A DNA stretch of 64,000 bases, from positions 70,961 to 134,960 of the forward strand of contig NZ_JAPVLU010000002.1 of the NCBI RefSeq assembly GCF_027158205.1, given 5' to 3'. Positions 25,365 to 34,692 of the stretch are shown piece after piece; positions within the stretch are counted from its first letter, which is position 1, and every line of letters begins with the position of its first letter. The position numbers were made by a program, and so were the translations under genes. A model generated the notes under the pieces. It had not been told where the DNA came from, made no database searches, and saw nothing but the letters and a program-made list of their open reading frames with translations. The stretch comes from Streptomyces sp. H39-S7 (GTDB lineage: Bacteria; Actinomycetota; Actinomycetes; Streptomycetales; Streptomycetaceae).

Positions 25365-26102
25365 ATGCCCACCGTGATCCTTGTCCGCCACGGGCGGTCC
25401 ACCGCCAACGCCGACGGAGTGCTGGCCGGCTGGAGCCAGGGCGTCGCCCTGGACGACAGCGGCCGCGCCCAGGCCACCGAGCTCGCCGCCCGGCTGGCCG
25501 TGGTGCCGCTGGCCGCCGTCGTCACCAGCCCGCTGCAGCGCTGCCGGGAGACCGTCCAGCCGATGCTGGACACCCGCCCCGAGCTGCCCGTCCACACCGA
25601 GGACCGGATCGGCGAGTGCCGGTACGGGGACTGGACGGGCCGCAAGCTCTCCGAGCTGGCCCAGGAACCCCTGTGGGCCACCGTCCAGCGCCACCCGTCC
25701 GCCGCCGTCTTCCCCGGCCCCGACGGCGAGTCGCTGCGGTCGATGCAGGCGCGCGCGGTCGAAGCGGTCCGGGACTGGAACGCGAGGATCGAGGAGAGCC
25801 ACGGCCCCGACGCGGTCTACGCCATCTGCTCGCACGGGGACATCATCAAGGCCATCGCCGCCGACGCCCTGGGCATGCACCTCGACCTCTTCCAGCGGAT
25901 CGCCGTCGACCCCTGCTCGGTGACCGCGATCCGCTATACCGCCTACCGGCCGTTCCTGCTGCGGCTCGGCGACACCGGAGACCTCACCGGGCTGGCGCCC
26001 GCACCGTCCGCCGCGGCCACCGAGGCGTCGGAAACGGCCGGCAGCGCCGCCGGGGACACGGCGGGGGACGCGGTGGTCGGCGGAGGCACGGGCGCACCGT
26101 GA
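25365..26102 (+). CDS. Histidine phosphatase / phosphomutase-like protein (MSMEG_4193 type)
   Basis: The 245-aa product has the catalytic RHG motif (LVRHGRSTANADG), the second catalytic His in ICSHGD, and the core Arg in SPLQRCRET. It belongs to the branch of the phosphoglycerate mutase superfamily that sits beside DUF3090 and mshC in actinobacteria. The substrate is unknown; a link to mycothiol biosynthesis is by context only. The last about 35 residues are a low-complexity Ala/Gly tail. ATG 25365 starts directly with the family N-terminus. Confidence 0.9.
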   Translation: MPTVILVRHGRSTANADGVLAGWSQGVALDDSGRAQATELAARLAVVPLAAVVTSPLQRCRETVQPMLDTRPELPVHTEDRIGECRYGDWTGRKLSELAQEPLWATVQRHPSAAVFPGPDGESLRSMQARAVEAVRDWNARIEESHGPDAVYAICSHGDIIKAIAADALGMHLDLFQRIAVDPCSVTAIRYTAYRPFLLRLGDTGDLTGLAPAPSAAATEASETAGSAAGDTAGDAVVGGGTGAP

Positions 26103-26189
26103 TCGGCTTCCGCAGTAGGGTGGTGGACCGGCAGCGTTCCGCCGCCCCGGACCGGTGTCCGGCGGTACGGAACAGCCGCTTCCACCCAG

Positions 26190-26269
26190 AGCCGAGCACA
26201 TCCGCAACTGAGCACCGCCACAGCTGAGCAGTCCCACAGTCGAGCAGACGCACAGTCGAGCAAACGGAG
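26190..26269. repeat. Five tandem 16-bp repeats upstream of the DUF3090 gene
   Basis: Units at 26190, 26206, 26222, 26238 and 26254 each contain the invariant core GAGCA at the same position, with consensus ARYYGAGCANNCNCAC. The array ends 6 nt before the GTG start, and its last unit supplies part of the ribosome binding site. Since 16 is not a multiple of three and the 173-nt gap has no gene, the conservation is not coding. Function is unknown. Confidence 0.85.
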
Positions 26270-26275
26270 CAGGAC

Positions 26276-26866
26276 GTGCCCCGTCAGGTCTTCTTCTACG
26301 AACAGCCGGATCGGTTCGTCGCCGGGACGGTCGGCGAGCCGGGCCAGCGCATCTTCTTCCTGCAGGCCACCGGCGCAGGCCGCACCACCAGCGTCGCCCT
26401 GGAGAAGACGCAGGTCGCGGCGTTGGCAGAACGCATCGACGAGCTGCTGGACGAGGTCGTTCGGCGGACCGGCGGCAGTACTGTCGTGCCCGCGGTCGCG
26501 CCGGGCGACCTGGCCGACACCGCGCCGCTCGACAGCCCCGTCGAGGAGGAGTTCCGGGTCGGCACGATGGCGCTGGCCTGGGACAGCACCCAGGAGCGCA
26601 TGGTCCTGGAGGCCCAGGCGCTCGTCGAGGTCGAACCCGACGCCGACGACGCCACGCTCGAAGCGGCCGAGGAGCTCCGGGAGGACGACGAGAACGGCCC
26701 GCCGCTGCTGCGGGTCCACCTGACCGGCGCGCAGGCCCGGTCCTTCGCCAAGCGGGCCCTGGACGTGGTCTCGGCGGGCCGCCCGCCGTGCCCGCTGTGC
26801 AGCCTGCCACTGGACCCGGAAGGACACGTATGCCCGCGCCAGAACGGGTACCGGCGGGGAGCCTGA
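26276..26866 (+). CDS. DUF3090 family protein
   Basis: This 196-aa protein starts at GTG with MPRQVFFYEQPDRFVAGTVG, the typical DUF3090 N-terminus. It ends with a likely zinc-binding motif ([15 protein letters not shown], Cys-x2-Cys ... Cys). It is always near the SCO1664-type gene and often mshC in actinobacteria. Its 3' end overlaps the next gene by 37 nt, indicating coupled translation. Biochemical function is unknown. Confidence 0.93.
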   Translation: MPRQVFFYEQPDRFVAGTVGEPGQRIFFLQATGAGRTTSVALEKTQVAALAERIDELLDEVVRRTGGSTVVPAVAPGDLADTAPLDSPVEEEFRVGTMALAWDSTQERMVLEAQALVEVEPDADDATLEAAEELREDDENGPPLLRVHLTGAQARSFAKRALDVVSAGRPPCPLCSLPLDPEGHVCPRQNGYRRGA

Positions 26867-27738
26867 GCGGCGACGCCGCCGAAACGCCGGACGCCACGCC
26901 CGGCGGCGCGCCGGTCGGATCGCCGGGCGGTTCGCCGGTCGGGGGAACGCCGACCGGGGACGCCATGGAGCTGCTCACCCGCGGTGAACTGACCGTGCGC
27001 GGCCAGTTGCGCGACGCCTCCAACGCCGTCCTGTACTGCGAGGTCGCCCTCGACGGCCGGACCGCGGAGTGCGTGTACAAGCCCGTCGCGGGGGAGCGCC
27101 CGCTGTGGGACTTCCCGGACGGCACCCTCGCCGAGCGCGAGGTCGCCGCGTACCTGGTCTCGGAGGCCACCGGCTGGGGACTGGTCCCGCCGACGGTGCT
27201 GCGGGACGGCCCGTACGGCGAGGGCATGTGCCAGTTGTGGATCGACGAGGCCGAGCAGGAGCAGGAGCTGCTGGCGCTGGTCGAGGATGACGAGCCGGGC
27301 GAGGGCTGGAAGGCCGTCGTGCGGGCCGAGGTGGGCGACGGCCGCACCGCGCTGCTGGTGCACGCCGACGACGCGCGGCTGCGCCGGATCGCCCTGCTGG
27401 ACGCCGTGATCAACAACGCCGACCGCAAGGGCGGCCACCTGCTGCCGGCGCCGGACGGCCGGCTCTACGGCATCGACCACGGCGTCGCGTTCCACACCGA
27501 GGACAAGCTGCGCACCCTCCTGTGGGGCTGGGCGGACGAGCCGCTGCCCGACGAGGCCGTCGCCGTGCTCGGACGTCTCACCGCCGCCCTGGAGGGCGAG
27601 CTCGGCGGCCGGCTGGCCGCCCTGCTGACCGGCGCCGAGGTGGCGGCGGTCGGAACCCGGGTGGCGGAGCTGCTGCACACCGGTCGCTACCCGCGCCCGG
27701 GCGGCCAGTGGCCGGCGATTCCGTGGCCGCCCGTGTAG
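26830..27738 (+). CDS. SCO1664 family protein (PI3/4-kinase-like fold)
   Basis: The 302-aa product has a low-complexity Gly/Pro/Ser N-terminus (about 1-45), then a kinase-like domain with [16 protein letters not shown] (phosphate-loop-side lysine), [12 protein letters not shown] (catalytic Asp region) and YGIDHGVAF (metal-binding Asp). These are the hallmarks of the PI3/4-kinase/HipA-like fold. Substrate and activity are not known. ATG 26830 lies inside the end of the DUF3090 gene. The pair and mshC form a conserved neighbourhood. Confidence 0.9.
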   Translation: MPAPERVPAGSLSGDAAETPDATPGGAPVGSPGGSPVGGTPTGDAMELLTRGELTVRGQLRDASNAVLYCEVALDGRTAECVYKPVAGERPLWDFPDGTLAEREVAAYLVSEATGWGLVPPTVLRDGPYGEGMCQLWIDEAEQEQELLALVEDDEPGEGWKAVVRAEVGDGRTALLVHADDARLRRIALLDAVINNADRKGGHLLPAPDGRLYGIDHGVAFHTEDKLRTLLWGWADEPLPDEAVAVLGRLTAALEGELGGRLAALLTGAEVAAVGTRVAELLHTGRYPRPGGQWPAIPWPPV

Positions 27739-27904
27739 AAGTCCCCGGCGCCCGGCCCTGCGGGCAGTGCGGTCCGGCCGGGATCCGGGGGCGGGTGCCC
27801 CGGACGGGAGCGTGCGGGGAAGTCAAGACCGCGAATCCGGCCCATCCGCGTTCGTGCCCGCCTCCGGTTCGTTTCCGGAACCCACGTCCGGTTACGCTCA
27901 TGAC

Positions 27905-29134
27905 ATGTATGCCTGGCCCGCTTCCGACGTCCCTGCCCTTCCCGGCAGTGGCCGCGACCTCCGCCTCCACGACACCGCGACCGGTGGCCCGGTAACCCTG
28001 GACCCCGGTCCGGTCGCCCGCATCTATGTCTGCGGGATCACCCCCTACGACGCCACCCACATGGGGCACGCGGCCACCTACAACGCGTTCGACCTCGTGC
28101 AGCGCGTGTGGCTCGATACGAAGCGCCAGGTGCAGTACGTCCAGAACGTCACCGACGTCGACGATCCGCTCCTGGAGCGGGCCATCGCCAACGGAGACGA
28201 CTGGACCGCGCTCGCCGAGCGTGAGACCGCCCTGTTCCGCGAGGACATGACCGCGCTGCGGATGCTCCCCCCGGACCACTACATCGGCGCCGTCGAGGCC
28301 ATACCCGGGATCGTCCCGCTGGTCGAACGGCTCCTGGAACTGGGCGCGGCCTACGAGCTGGGCGGCGACACCTACTTCTCCGTCGACTCCGACCCGCACT
28401 TCGGGCAGGTCTCCCGGCTGGACGCGACCGCGATGCGGATCCTGTCCGCGGAACGCGGCGGCGACCCGGACCGTCCCGGCAAGAAGAACCCGCTGGACCC
28501 GATGCTCTGGATGGCCGCCCGCGAGGGCGAGCCGAGCTGGGACGGCGCCTCCCTGGGCCGCGGCCGGCCCGGCTGGCACATCGAGTGCGTGGCCATCGCG
28601 CTGGACCACCTCGGCATGGGCTTCGACGTCCAGGGCGGCGGCTCCGACCTCGCCTTCCCGCACCACGAGATGGGCGCCTCGCACGCCCAGGTGCTCACCG
28701 GTGAGTTCCCGATGGCCAAGGCGTACGTGCACGCCGGCATGGTCGCCCTCAACGGCGAGAAGATGTCGAAGTCCAAGGGGAACCTGGTCTTCGTCTCCCA
28801 GCTGCGCCGTGACGGGGTCGACCCGGCCGCGATCCGGCTCTCGCTGCTCGCCCACCACTACCGTGCCGACTGGGAGTGGACCGACGGCGTGCTCGCCGAC
28901 GCCGTGGAGCGCCTCGCCCGCTGGCGCGCGGCGGTGTCCCGTCCCGACGGGCCGCCGGCCGAGGCGCTCGTCGAGGAGATCCGCGCGGCGCTCGCCGACG
29001 ACCTGGACGCACCGGCCGCGCTCGCCGCGGTGGACCGCTGGGCTGTCTCGCAGGCCGTGTCCGGTGGCACGGACGAGGGCGCCCCCGGTGTGGTCTCCCG
29101 CGCGGTGGACGCACTGCTGGGCGTCGCTCTGTAA
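27905..29134 (+). CDS. mshC: L-cysteine:1D-myo-inosityl 2-amino-2-deoxy-alpha-D-glucopyranoside ligase
   Basis: This 409-aa enzyme performs the ATP-dependent ligation of cysteine to GlcN-inositol in mycothiol synthesis. It is a class I cysteinyl-tRNA synthetase relative, with the zinc-ligand CGITPYD, the HIGH-type motif THMGHAA, the zinc-site WHIECVA and HHE segments, and the KMSKS loop. It lacks the CysRS anticodon-binding tail, which separates MshC from CysS. It lies about 170 nt after the SCO1664-type gene and is closed by the hairpin at 29159-29186. Confidence 0.97.
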   Translation: MYAWPASDVPALPGSGRDLRLHDTATGGPVTLDPGPVARIYVCGITPYDATHMGHAATYNAFDLVQRVWLDTKRQVQYVQNVTDVDDPLLERAIANGDDWTALAERETALFREDMTALRMLPPDHYIGAVEAIPGIVPLVERLLELGAAYELGGDTYFSVDSDPHFGQVSRLDATAMRILSAERGGDPDRPGKKNPLDPMLWMAAREGEPSWDGASLGRGRPGWHIECVAIALDHLGMGFDVQGGGSDLAFPHHEMGASHAQVLTGEFPMAKAYVHAGMVALNGEKMSKSKGNLVFVSQLRRDGVDPAAIRLSLLAHHYRADWEWTDGVLADAVERLARWRAAVSRPDGPPAEALVEEIRAALADDLDAPAALAAVDRWAVSQAVSGGTDEGAPGVVSRAVDALLGVAL

Positions 29135-29158
29135 CGTCACCCACCTCTCGACAGGAAT

Positions 29159-29186
29159 GGCCCCGGCGGGATCATCCGCCGGGGCC
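29159..29186 (+). terminator. Terminator after mshC
   Basis: A perfect 11-bp inverted repeat (29159-29169 with 29176-29186) with a 6-nt loop, extendable through AGGAA/TTCCT on the flanks, lies 24 nt after the mshC stop. Confidence 0.88.
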
Positions 29187-29203
29187 GTTCCTGTCATGCC
29201 CTC

Positions 29204-29233
29204 TGGTCATGAGCACAACATCTGCGCTATACA
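29204..29233 (+). promoter_or_regulatory. Candidate promoter of the GH31 gene
   Basis: TGGTCA (29204-29209) and TATACA (29228-29233), spaced 18 nt apart, resemble a HrdB-type -35/-10 pair, 61 nt before the GH31 ATG. Inverted repeats at 29250-29263 and 29262-29275 follow and could be operators. Confidence 0.5.
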
Positions 29234-29249
29234 CGCTCACAGTTGCTCA

Positions 29250-29275
29250 TTCGATGCTTCGAACTGCGCGCAGTT
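29250..29275. promoter_or_regulatory. Two overlapping inverted repeats, candidate operator
   Basis: TTCGA-N4-TCGAA (29250-29263) overlaps the perfect 14-bp palindrome AACTGCGCGCAGTT (29262-29275), immediately upstream of the GH31 ribosome binding site (GAGAGG). A repressor bound here would block transcription from the promoter at 29204-29233. Confidence 0.5.
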
Positions 29276-29293
29276 GCAGCCAGAGAGGTGTTC

Positions 29294-32200
29294 ATGCACA
29301 GGGATGCTCAAGAACATGGCAGAACCCATGCGATACCGCTGCTCGTGCTGCTGGGTCTGATGATGGCCCTGCTGACCCCGGTCACCGGCACGGCGCACGC
29401 CGCGCCCGCCGAGAGCGCCGGCACCACCGTCGGGAACGTGACCGGCTTCTCCGCCGAGGGGCCCGTGTACCACCTGACGGCCGGCAAGGCCGAGGCCCGG
29501 GTCACCTTCGTGACCGGCCAGACGTTCCGGGTGGAACTCGCGCCCGACGGGAAGTTCACCGACCCCACCGGCAGCGACATCGTGCTGCCGCAGGGCGCCG
29601 CACCGGCCACCCACTGGCGGGACGCCGGTGACCGGTACGAGCTGAGTACCTCCCAGGTCACCCTGCGCGCCTGGAAGTCCCCGCTGCGCTTCGCCCTGTA
29701 CCGCGCCGACGGAACCAAGGTCTGGGCCGAGTCCAAGGGCCTGACCTGGAACGGCGCACAGACCACGCAGACCCTGGAGCGCGGCGCCACCGAGCAGTTC
29801 TACGGCGCCGGGATGCAGAACGGCCGCGGCAACACCTCGCACCGCGGCCAGACCGTCGAGGTCGGCGTGGACGACAACTGGAACGACGGCGGCCACCCCA
29901 ACTCCGTGCCGTTCTACCTGTCCACGGCCGGCTACGGCGCCTTCCGCAACACCTACGCGCCCGGCACGTACGCCTTCACCGATCCGGTGGCGACGACCGA
30001 GCAGGAGAACCGCTTCGACGCGTACTACTTCGCCGGACCGTCGGCCAAGGATGTCATCGGCCAGTACACGAAGCTGACCGGCCGCCCCTTCCTGCCCCCC
30101 GTGTACGGGCTGGAGGTCGGCGACTCCGACTGCTACCTGCACAACGCCAACCGGGGCGAGCGCCACACCCTGGACTCCCTCGCGGTCGCCGACGACTACG
30201 TCAAGAACGACATGCCGAACGGCTGGATGCTCGTCAACGACGGCTACGGCTGCGGCTACGAGAACCTCCCGCAGACGTCCGCCGGCCTCCAGGACCGCAG
30301 GATGGCGACGGGCCTGTGGACCGAGGACGGCATCGACAAGCTCGCCGACCAGGTCAAGGCCGGCCAGCGGATCGCCAAGCTCGACGTGGCCTGGGTCGGC
30401 GGCGGTTACAAGTTCGCCCTCGACGGCTGCAAGGACGCCTACCGGGGCATCGAGGACAACAGCGACGCCCGCGGCTTCACCTGGGCCCCCGAGAGCTGGT
30501 CGGGCGCGCAGCGCTGCGGTGTGCAGTGGTCGGGTGACCAGTCGGGCAGCTGGGAGTACATCCGCTGGCAGATCCCGACGTACGCGGGCGCCACGATGTC
30601 CGGCCTCGCCTACACCTCGGGTGACATCGACGGCATCTTCGGCGGCAGCGCCAAGACCTACACCCGCGACCTGGAGTGGAAGTCCTTCCTGCCGGCCGTG
30701 ATGACGATGGACGGCTGGGCCGCGAACGACAAGCAGCCCTACCAGTACGGGGAGCCGTACACGTCCATCAACCGCCAGTACCTCAAGCTCAAGGAGTCGC
30801 TGCTGCCGTACACGTACTCCTACGCGGCCGAGGCGAACCGCACCGGCGTCGGCCAGGTCAGGCCGCTCGCGCTGGAGTACCCGAACGACCCGAAGGCGGC
30901 CTCCGACGCCGCCAAGTACGAGTTCCTGTCCGGCGAGGACTTCCTCGTGGCGCCGGTCTACCAGGACACCGCGGTGCGCGACGGCATCTACCTGCCGAAG
31001 GGCACCTGGACCGACTACTGGACCGGCCGGATCTACCAGGGCCCCACCACGGTCAACGGCTACAGCGCACCGCTGGGCACCCTGCCGCTGTTCGTCAAGG
31101 CCGGCGCCGCCGTGCCGATGTGGCCCGGCATCAGGTCCTACCAGGACCGCACGCCCACCTCACCGGTCGCCTGGGACGTCTACCCGCAGGGCACGTCCTC
31201 CTTCACGCTGTACGAGGACGACGGCGTCACCCGGCAGAGCCGGGCCGGGAAGTACGCGGAGCAGAAGGTCACCGTCCAGGCCCCGGCCTCCGGCGCGGGC
31301 GACGTGACCGTCGACGTCGGAGCGAGCGTCGGCACCTTCCAGGGCAAGCAGACCACCCGCCCGTACCGGTTCACCGTGCACACCGGTGACGCGCCGTCCC
31401 AGCTGCTGCTGGACGGGGCCGCGCTGCCGAGGTACACCTCCCGCGCCGCCTTCGACGCGGCCTCGCGCGGCTGGTGGTACGACGCCGCCGACCGGGGCGG
31501 TGTGGTGCAGGTGAAGACCACGTCGCTGACCACCGCGAAGCCGTTCACCCTGCGGCTGCTGGGCGCGAGCGCGCTCGGCGGCAAGGCGCCGGGCAGCGCC
31601 GCCGTCGTGTCGTCGCCGCCGGCGCAGGAGGTCGGCGCGGGCGTGCCGGCGACCGTCCCGGTCGATGTGGCGGCGGGCAGCAAGGACGCCACCGGTGTCC
31701 AGGTGACGCTGACGGCGCCGGCCGGCTGGTCGGTGACGGCCCCCGCGCCGGTGGACCGCATCCCCGCCGGCACGACCCGGCGGGTCCAGGTCACCGTCAC
31801 CCCGGCGCCGGACGCGGCACCCGGGGAAGCGGTGCTGAAGGCCTCCGCCGCCTACCGGACGGCCGGGCAGGCCCGTGTGACGGCGCAGTCCTTCGCGGTG
31901 TCCGCGATGCCGCGGCCGCCGGTGGCCGACACCTGGGCGAGCGACATGGTGTGGCTGAGTGAGGGGAACGGCTACGGGCCGCCGGAACGCGACCGCAGCA
32001 ACGGGGAGTCGGGCGCCGCGGACGGTCATCCGATCACTCTGGCGGGCACCGTCTACCCCAAGGGGATCGGCGCCCACGCCGACTCCGGCATCGAGCTCTA
32101 CACCGGCGGCCGCTGCACCCGGTTCACCGCGGACGCCGGGATCGACGACGAGATCAACGGCTACGGGGAGGTGGCCTTCTCGGTCGAGGCGGACGGCAAG

Positions 32201-32362
32201 GTGCTGTGGACCTCGCCCAAGGTGACGGGCGCCTCCGCGACCGTCCCGGTGGACGTCCCGCTCGGCGGGGCGCGGCACGTCCGGCTGAAGATCACCGACA
32301 CCAACGGTTCCAAGAGCGGTGACCACGGGGACTGGGCCGCGGCGAAGTTCAGCTGCGCCTGA
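29294..32362 (+). CDS. Secreted glycoside hydrolase family 31 enzyme with NEW3 and NPCBM domains
   Basis: The 1022-aa product has a long Sec signal peptide (cleavage near AHA-APAES, about 37). A GH31 N-terminal beta-sandwich and a TIM barrel follow. Asp364 in AKLDVAWVGGGY is the likely nucleophile, and Asp415 in WSGDQSGSW the likely acid/base. A C-terminal beta domain follows. Then come an alpha-galactosidase-associated NEW3 domain (about 775-860) and an NPCBM carbohydrate-binding domain (about 880-1022). GH31 includes alpha-glucosidases, xylosidases and alpha-N-acetylgalactosaminidases; the DCYLHNANRGER and NDGYGCGYENL segments recall the last group, but this is uncertain. ATG 29294 follows GAGAGG. 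It stands between core genes as a likely accessory insertion. Confidence 0.92.
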   Translation: MHRDAQEHGRTHAIPLLVLLGLMMALLTPVTGTAHAAPAESAGTTVGNVTGFSAEGPVYHLTAGKAEARVTFVTGQTFRVELAPDGKFTDPTGSDIVLPQGAAPATHWRDAGDRYELSTSQVTLRAWKSPLRFALYRADGTKVWAESKGLTWNGAQTTQTLERGATEQFYGAGMQNGRGNTSHRGQTVEVGVDDNWNDGGHPNSVPFYLSTAGYGAFRNTYAPGTYAFTDPVATTEQENRFDAYYFAGPSAKDVIGQYTKLTGRPFLPPVYGLEVGDSDCYLHNANRGERHTLDSLAVADDYVKNDMPNGWMLVNDGYGCGYENLPQTSAGLQDRRMATGLWTEDGIDKLADQVKAGQRIAKLDVAWVGGGYKFALDGCKDAYRGIEDNSDARGFTWAPESWSGAQRCGVQWSGDQSGSWEYIRWQIPTYAGATMSGLAYTSGDIDGIFGGSAKTYTRDLEWKSFLPAVMTMDGWAANDKQPYQYGEPYTSINRQYLKLKESLLPYTYSYAAEANRTGVGQVRPLALEYPNDPKAASDAAKYEFLSGEDFLVAPVYQDTAVRDGIYLPKGTWTDYWTGRIYQGPTTVNGYSAPLGTLPLFVKAGAAVPMWPGIRSYQDRTPTSPVAWDVYPQGTSSFTLYEDDGVTRQSRAGKYAEQKVTVQAPASGAGDVTVDVGASVGTFQGKQTTRPYRFTVHTGDAPSQLLLDGAALPRYTSRAAFDAASRGWWYDAADRGGVVQVKTTSLTTAKPFTLRLLGASALGGKAPGSAAVVSSPPAQEVGAGVPATVPVDVAAGSKDATGVQVTLTAPAGWSVTAPAPVDRIPAGTTRRVQVTVTPAPDAAPGEAVLKASAAYRTAGQARVTAQSFAVSAMPRPPVADTWASDMVWLSEGNGYGPPERDRSNGESGAADGHPITLAGTVYPKGIGAHADSGIELYTGGRCTRFTADAGIDDEINGYGEVAFSVEADGKVLWTSPKVTGASATVPVDVPLGGARHVRLKITDTNGSKSGDHGDWAAAKFSCA

Positions 32363-32383
32363 CCCCTCGGGACGCCGTACGAC

Positions 32384-32428
32384 ACGGCCGCCGGCCGGGT
32401 GCAGATGTCGCACCCGGCCGGCGGCCGT
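32384..32428. terminator. Bidirectional terminator, 19-bp perfect stem
   Basis: Positions 32384-32402 pair perfectly with 32410-32428 around a 7-nt loop, with a further ACGAC/GTCGT pairing outside. It lies between the convergent GH31 and PAC2 genes. Confidence 0.9.
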
Positions 32429-32444
32429 TCGTCGTGCCGAGGAG

Positions 32445-33389
32445 CTACTCGTCCTCGGAGTCGTCCGGTTCGGGCTCCTCCTTGGCGGCGCCCCGGGCGG
32501 GATGCGGCCCGGAGGTGTCCCGGAGGTAGGGATGCGCCTCGCCGGTGTCGGGATCGCGGCGCCGCAGGTAGCGTTCGAACTCCTTGGCGATGGCCTCGCC
32601 CGACGCCTCCGGCAGTTCGACGGTGTCGCGGGCCTCCTCCAACGTCTGCACGTACTCGGCGACTTCGCTGTCCTCGGCCGCCAGCTGGTCCACCCCGACC
32701 TGCCAGGCGCGCGCGTCCTCCGGCAGTTCGCCGAGCGGGATCCGCACGTCGAGCAGGTCCTCCAGGCGGTTGAGGAGGGCGAGCGTCGCCTTGGGGTTCG
32801 GCGGCTGCGACACGTAGTGCGGTACGGCGGCCCACAGGCTGACCGCCGGGATGCCGGCGTGCGTGCACGCCTCCTGGAGGATGCCGACGATGCCGGTCGG
32901 ACCCTCGTAGCGGGACTCCTCCAGGTTCAGCGCGACGGCCAGGTCCGCGTCGGAGGTCACCCCGGTGACGGGGACCGGACGGGTGTGCGGGGTGTCGCCC
33001 AGCAGGGCGCCGAGCACGACGACCATCTCCACGCCGAGCTCGTGGGCGAAACCCAGGATCTCGTTGCAGAACGAGCGCCAGCGCATGCTCGGCTCGATGC
33101 CGCGGACCAGGACGAGGTCGCGGGGCCGGGGGTTCTGGACGCGGACCACCGACAGCCGGGTGGTCGGCCAGGTGATCTTGCGTACCCCGGCGTCCAGCCA
33201 GACCGTCGGCCGGTTGACCTGGAAGTCGTAGTAGTCCTCGGCGTCCAGTGCCGCGAAGACCTCGCCCTTGAACTCCCGGTCCATGTGGCCGACCGCGGTG
33301 GAGGCTGCGTCGCCGGCGTCGTTCCAGCCCTCGAACGCGGCCACCATGACCGGGTCGATCAGCTCGGGTACTCCCTCGAGCTCGATCAC
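32445..33389 (-). CDS. PAC2 family protein
   Basis: The 314-aa product matches the PAC2 (proteasome assembly chaperone 2-like) family: MVAAFEGWNDAGDAAS at the N-terminus, VLVRGIEPSMRW and a glycine-rich GPTGIVGILQEAC segment. The C-terminus is a charged acidic tail. In actinobacteria this family occurs near mshC and in proteasome-containing genomes, but its role is not established. The start is GTG 33389 (VIELEGVPELIDP). Confidence 0.93.
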   Translation of the reverse strand: MIELEGVPELIDPVMVAAFEGWNDAGDAASTAVGHMDREFKGEVFAALDAEDYYDFQVNRPTVWLDAGVRKITWPTTRLSVVRVQNPRPRDLVLVRGIEPSMRWRSFCNEILGFAHELGVEMVVVLGALLGDTPHTRPVPVTGVTSDADLAVALNLEESRYEGPTGIVGILQEACTHAGIPAVSLWAAVPHYVSQPPNPKATLALLNRLEDLLDVRIPLGELPEDARAWQVGVDQLAAEDSEVAEYVQTLEEARDTVELPEASGEAIAKEFERYLRRRDPDTGEAHPYLRDTSGPHPARGAAKEEPEPDDSEDE

Positions 33390-33560
33390 CCAGCGCCTCC
33401 TTCCGGCCGGAGGGGGCGGGCCCGTCCCCTGTCGGCTGCTGTTCGTGTCAGTGCGGGACCAGCCTACGGCTTACGGAGGCCCCCTTCGCAGCCCTCGTAC
33501 CAGGATGATCCCCACGGTCATCGCACGTACGCGTCCCGTCACCATCCGCTCGCGCGGACC

Positions 33561-34583
33561 TCAGCGAGTGCCCCATCCGGACCGGTAGGCGGCCCAGTCG
33601 CCGGGGGTCGCGGCGAAGTCCACGTAGAGCGCCATGCCGAAGGTCTCGCGGTCCCTTCCGTGCCTGGCCAGACCCAGCCGCGCGCCGCGCACGGCGGCGG
33701 TGACGGTCTCGGCGGAGGGATGGTGCCCGCTGGTGCTGGTGTGGTAGCCGGGCAGCCCCATGATGAGGTCGGTGCCGGCCGGGGTGACCTCCAGGGCGAG
33801 GGCGGTCTGCTGGGCGAGATAACCGCCGAACAGGCTTTCCAGCGGCATCGCCGAGTCGTACGCCATCACCGCGACCTGGTCGACGCGGCGGGCGACCTCG
33901 GCGAAGTACTTCTGCGACCACCACTTGGGGTGGTCGAACACGGAGAGCGCGACGGTGTGCAGCCCCGGCAGCGGGTCGATCTGGTGGGTCGCCACGGACA
34001 GCGCGGCGCCGTGCGCCGAGGTCGTGGCGCGCAGCCGGTCCAGAATGTCCAGGAAGTCCGCGTCGCCGGAGTAGTTGGGCTCCAGGTCGAGGTGGACGCC
34101 GTCGAACCCGGCGGCCAGGACCTGTTGGGCGCTGCCCTGGATGCGGGCGCGGGTGGCCTCGTCGGCCAGGTGCAGCGCGTCGTCCTCGCCGTGGTGCGCG
34201 ATGACGTTGCCGAGCCAGGCCTGCACCCGGACGCCCGGCAGGACCCGGTGGACCTCCTTGAGCAGCCACGCCGAGTTCGGGTAGAGCTTCGGATCGAGAC
34301 CGCCGTTCTGCTCCAGCGGTCCGGTGTGCACGTAGAGGTCCCGGATCCCCGTCCCCTGGACCTTCACCCGCAGGGCTTCCAGCTCGGCCGCACCGTTCCG
34401 GCCGTCGACCCAGGCGTGCCCGAGCCAGACCGCGTCATGGCCCCGGGTGCGGCCCGCCGGGCCGGGATCCCCGGCGTACTCGAGCCGCAGCGCGATGGCC
34501 ACCGCCAGCACGGGCACCAGGACCACCAGTGCGGTCACGAGTGCCCCACGCCGCAGCCATTTCAGGAGTCTCTCGCGAGACAT
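33561..34583 (-). CDS. Membrane-anchored GH18-like TIM-barrel protein
   Basis: The 340-aa product has a basic N-terminus followed by a membrane segment (about 12-33) without a clear cleavage site, so it is probably anchored outside the membrane. The rest is a TIM barrel with [15 protein letters not shown], close to the GH18 DxxDxDxE motif but ending LDLEP, plus [11 protein letters not shown], a GH18-like strand. Activity is unknown; it may be a sugar-binding or hydrolytic surface protein. ATG 34583 is preferred; a TTG six codons upstream is possible. It is divergent from the fucose-type operon. Confidence 0.75.
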   Translation of the reverse strand: MSRERLLKWLRRGALVTALVVLVPVLAVAIALRLEYAGDPGPAGRTRGHDAVWLGHAWVDGRNGAAELEALRVKVQGTGIRDLYVHTGPLEQNGGLDPKLYPNSAWLLKEVHRVLPGVRVQAWLGNVIAHHGEDDALHLADEATRARIQGSAQQVLAAGFDGVHLDLEPNYSGDADFLDILDRLRATTSAHGAALSVATHQIDPLPGLHTVALSVFDHPKWWSQKYFAEVARRVDQVAVMAYDSAMPLESLFGGYLAQQTALALEVTPAGTDLIMGLPGYHTSTSGHHPSAETVTAAVRGARLGLARHGRDRETFGMALYVDFAATPGDWAAYRSGWGTR

Positions 34584-34617
34584 CCGATCTGTCTTCCACA
34601 AAGTTGGCTCTACCCCC

Positions 34618-34647
34618 TGGACTTCGCGAGGTTTTCGGCGCTATACA
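34618..34647 (+). promoter_or_regulatory. Candidate promoter of the fucose-type operon
   Basis: TGGACT (34618-34623) and TATACA (34642-34647), 18 nt apart, fit a HrdB-type promoter 46 nt before the fuconate dehydratase start. The -10 box overlaps the left arm of the CCGATGT inverted repeat. Confidence 0.55.
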
Positions 34648-34674
34648 TCGGTTGTTCGAAAAAAGATCCGATGT
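34645..34674. promoter_or_regulatory. Candidate GntR operator: ACATCGG-N16-CCGATGT
   Basis: ACATCGG (34645-34651) and CCGATGT (34668-34674) form an inverted repeat overlapping and following the -10 box. The same heptamer occurs at 42231-42237, upstream of the gntR gene at the other end of the cluster. This makes it the best candidate for the operator of that regulator. Confidence 0.55.
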
Positions 34675-34692
34675 CTAACGACGGGGGTGTAC

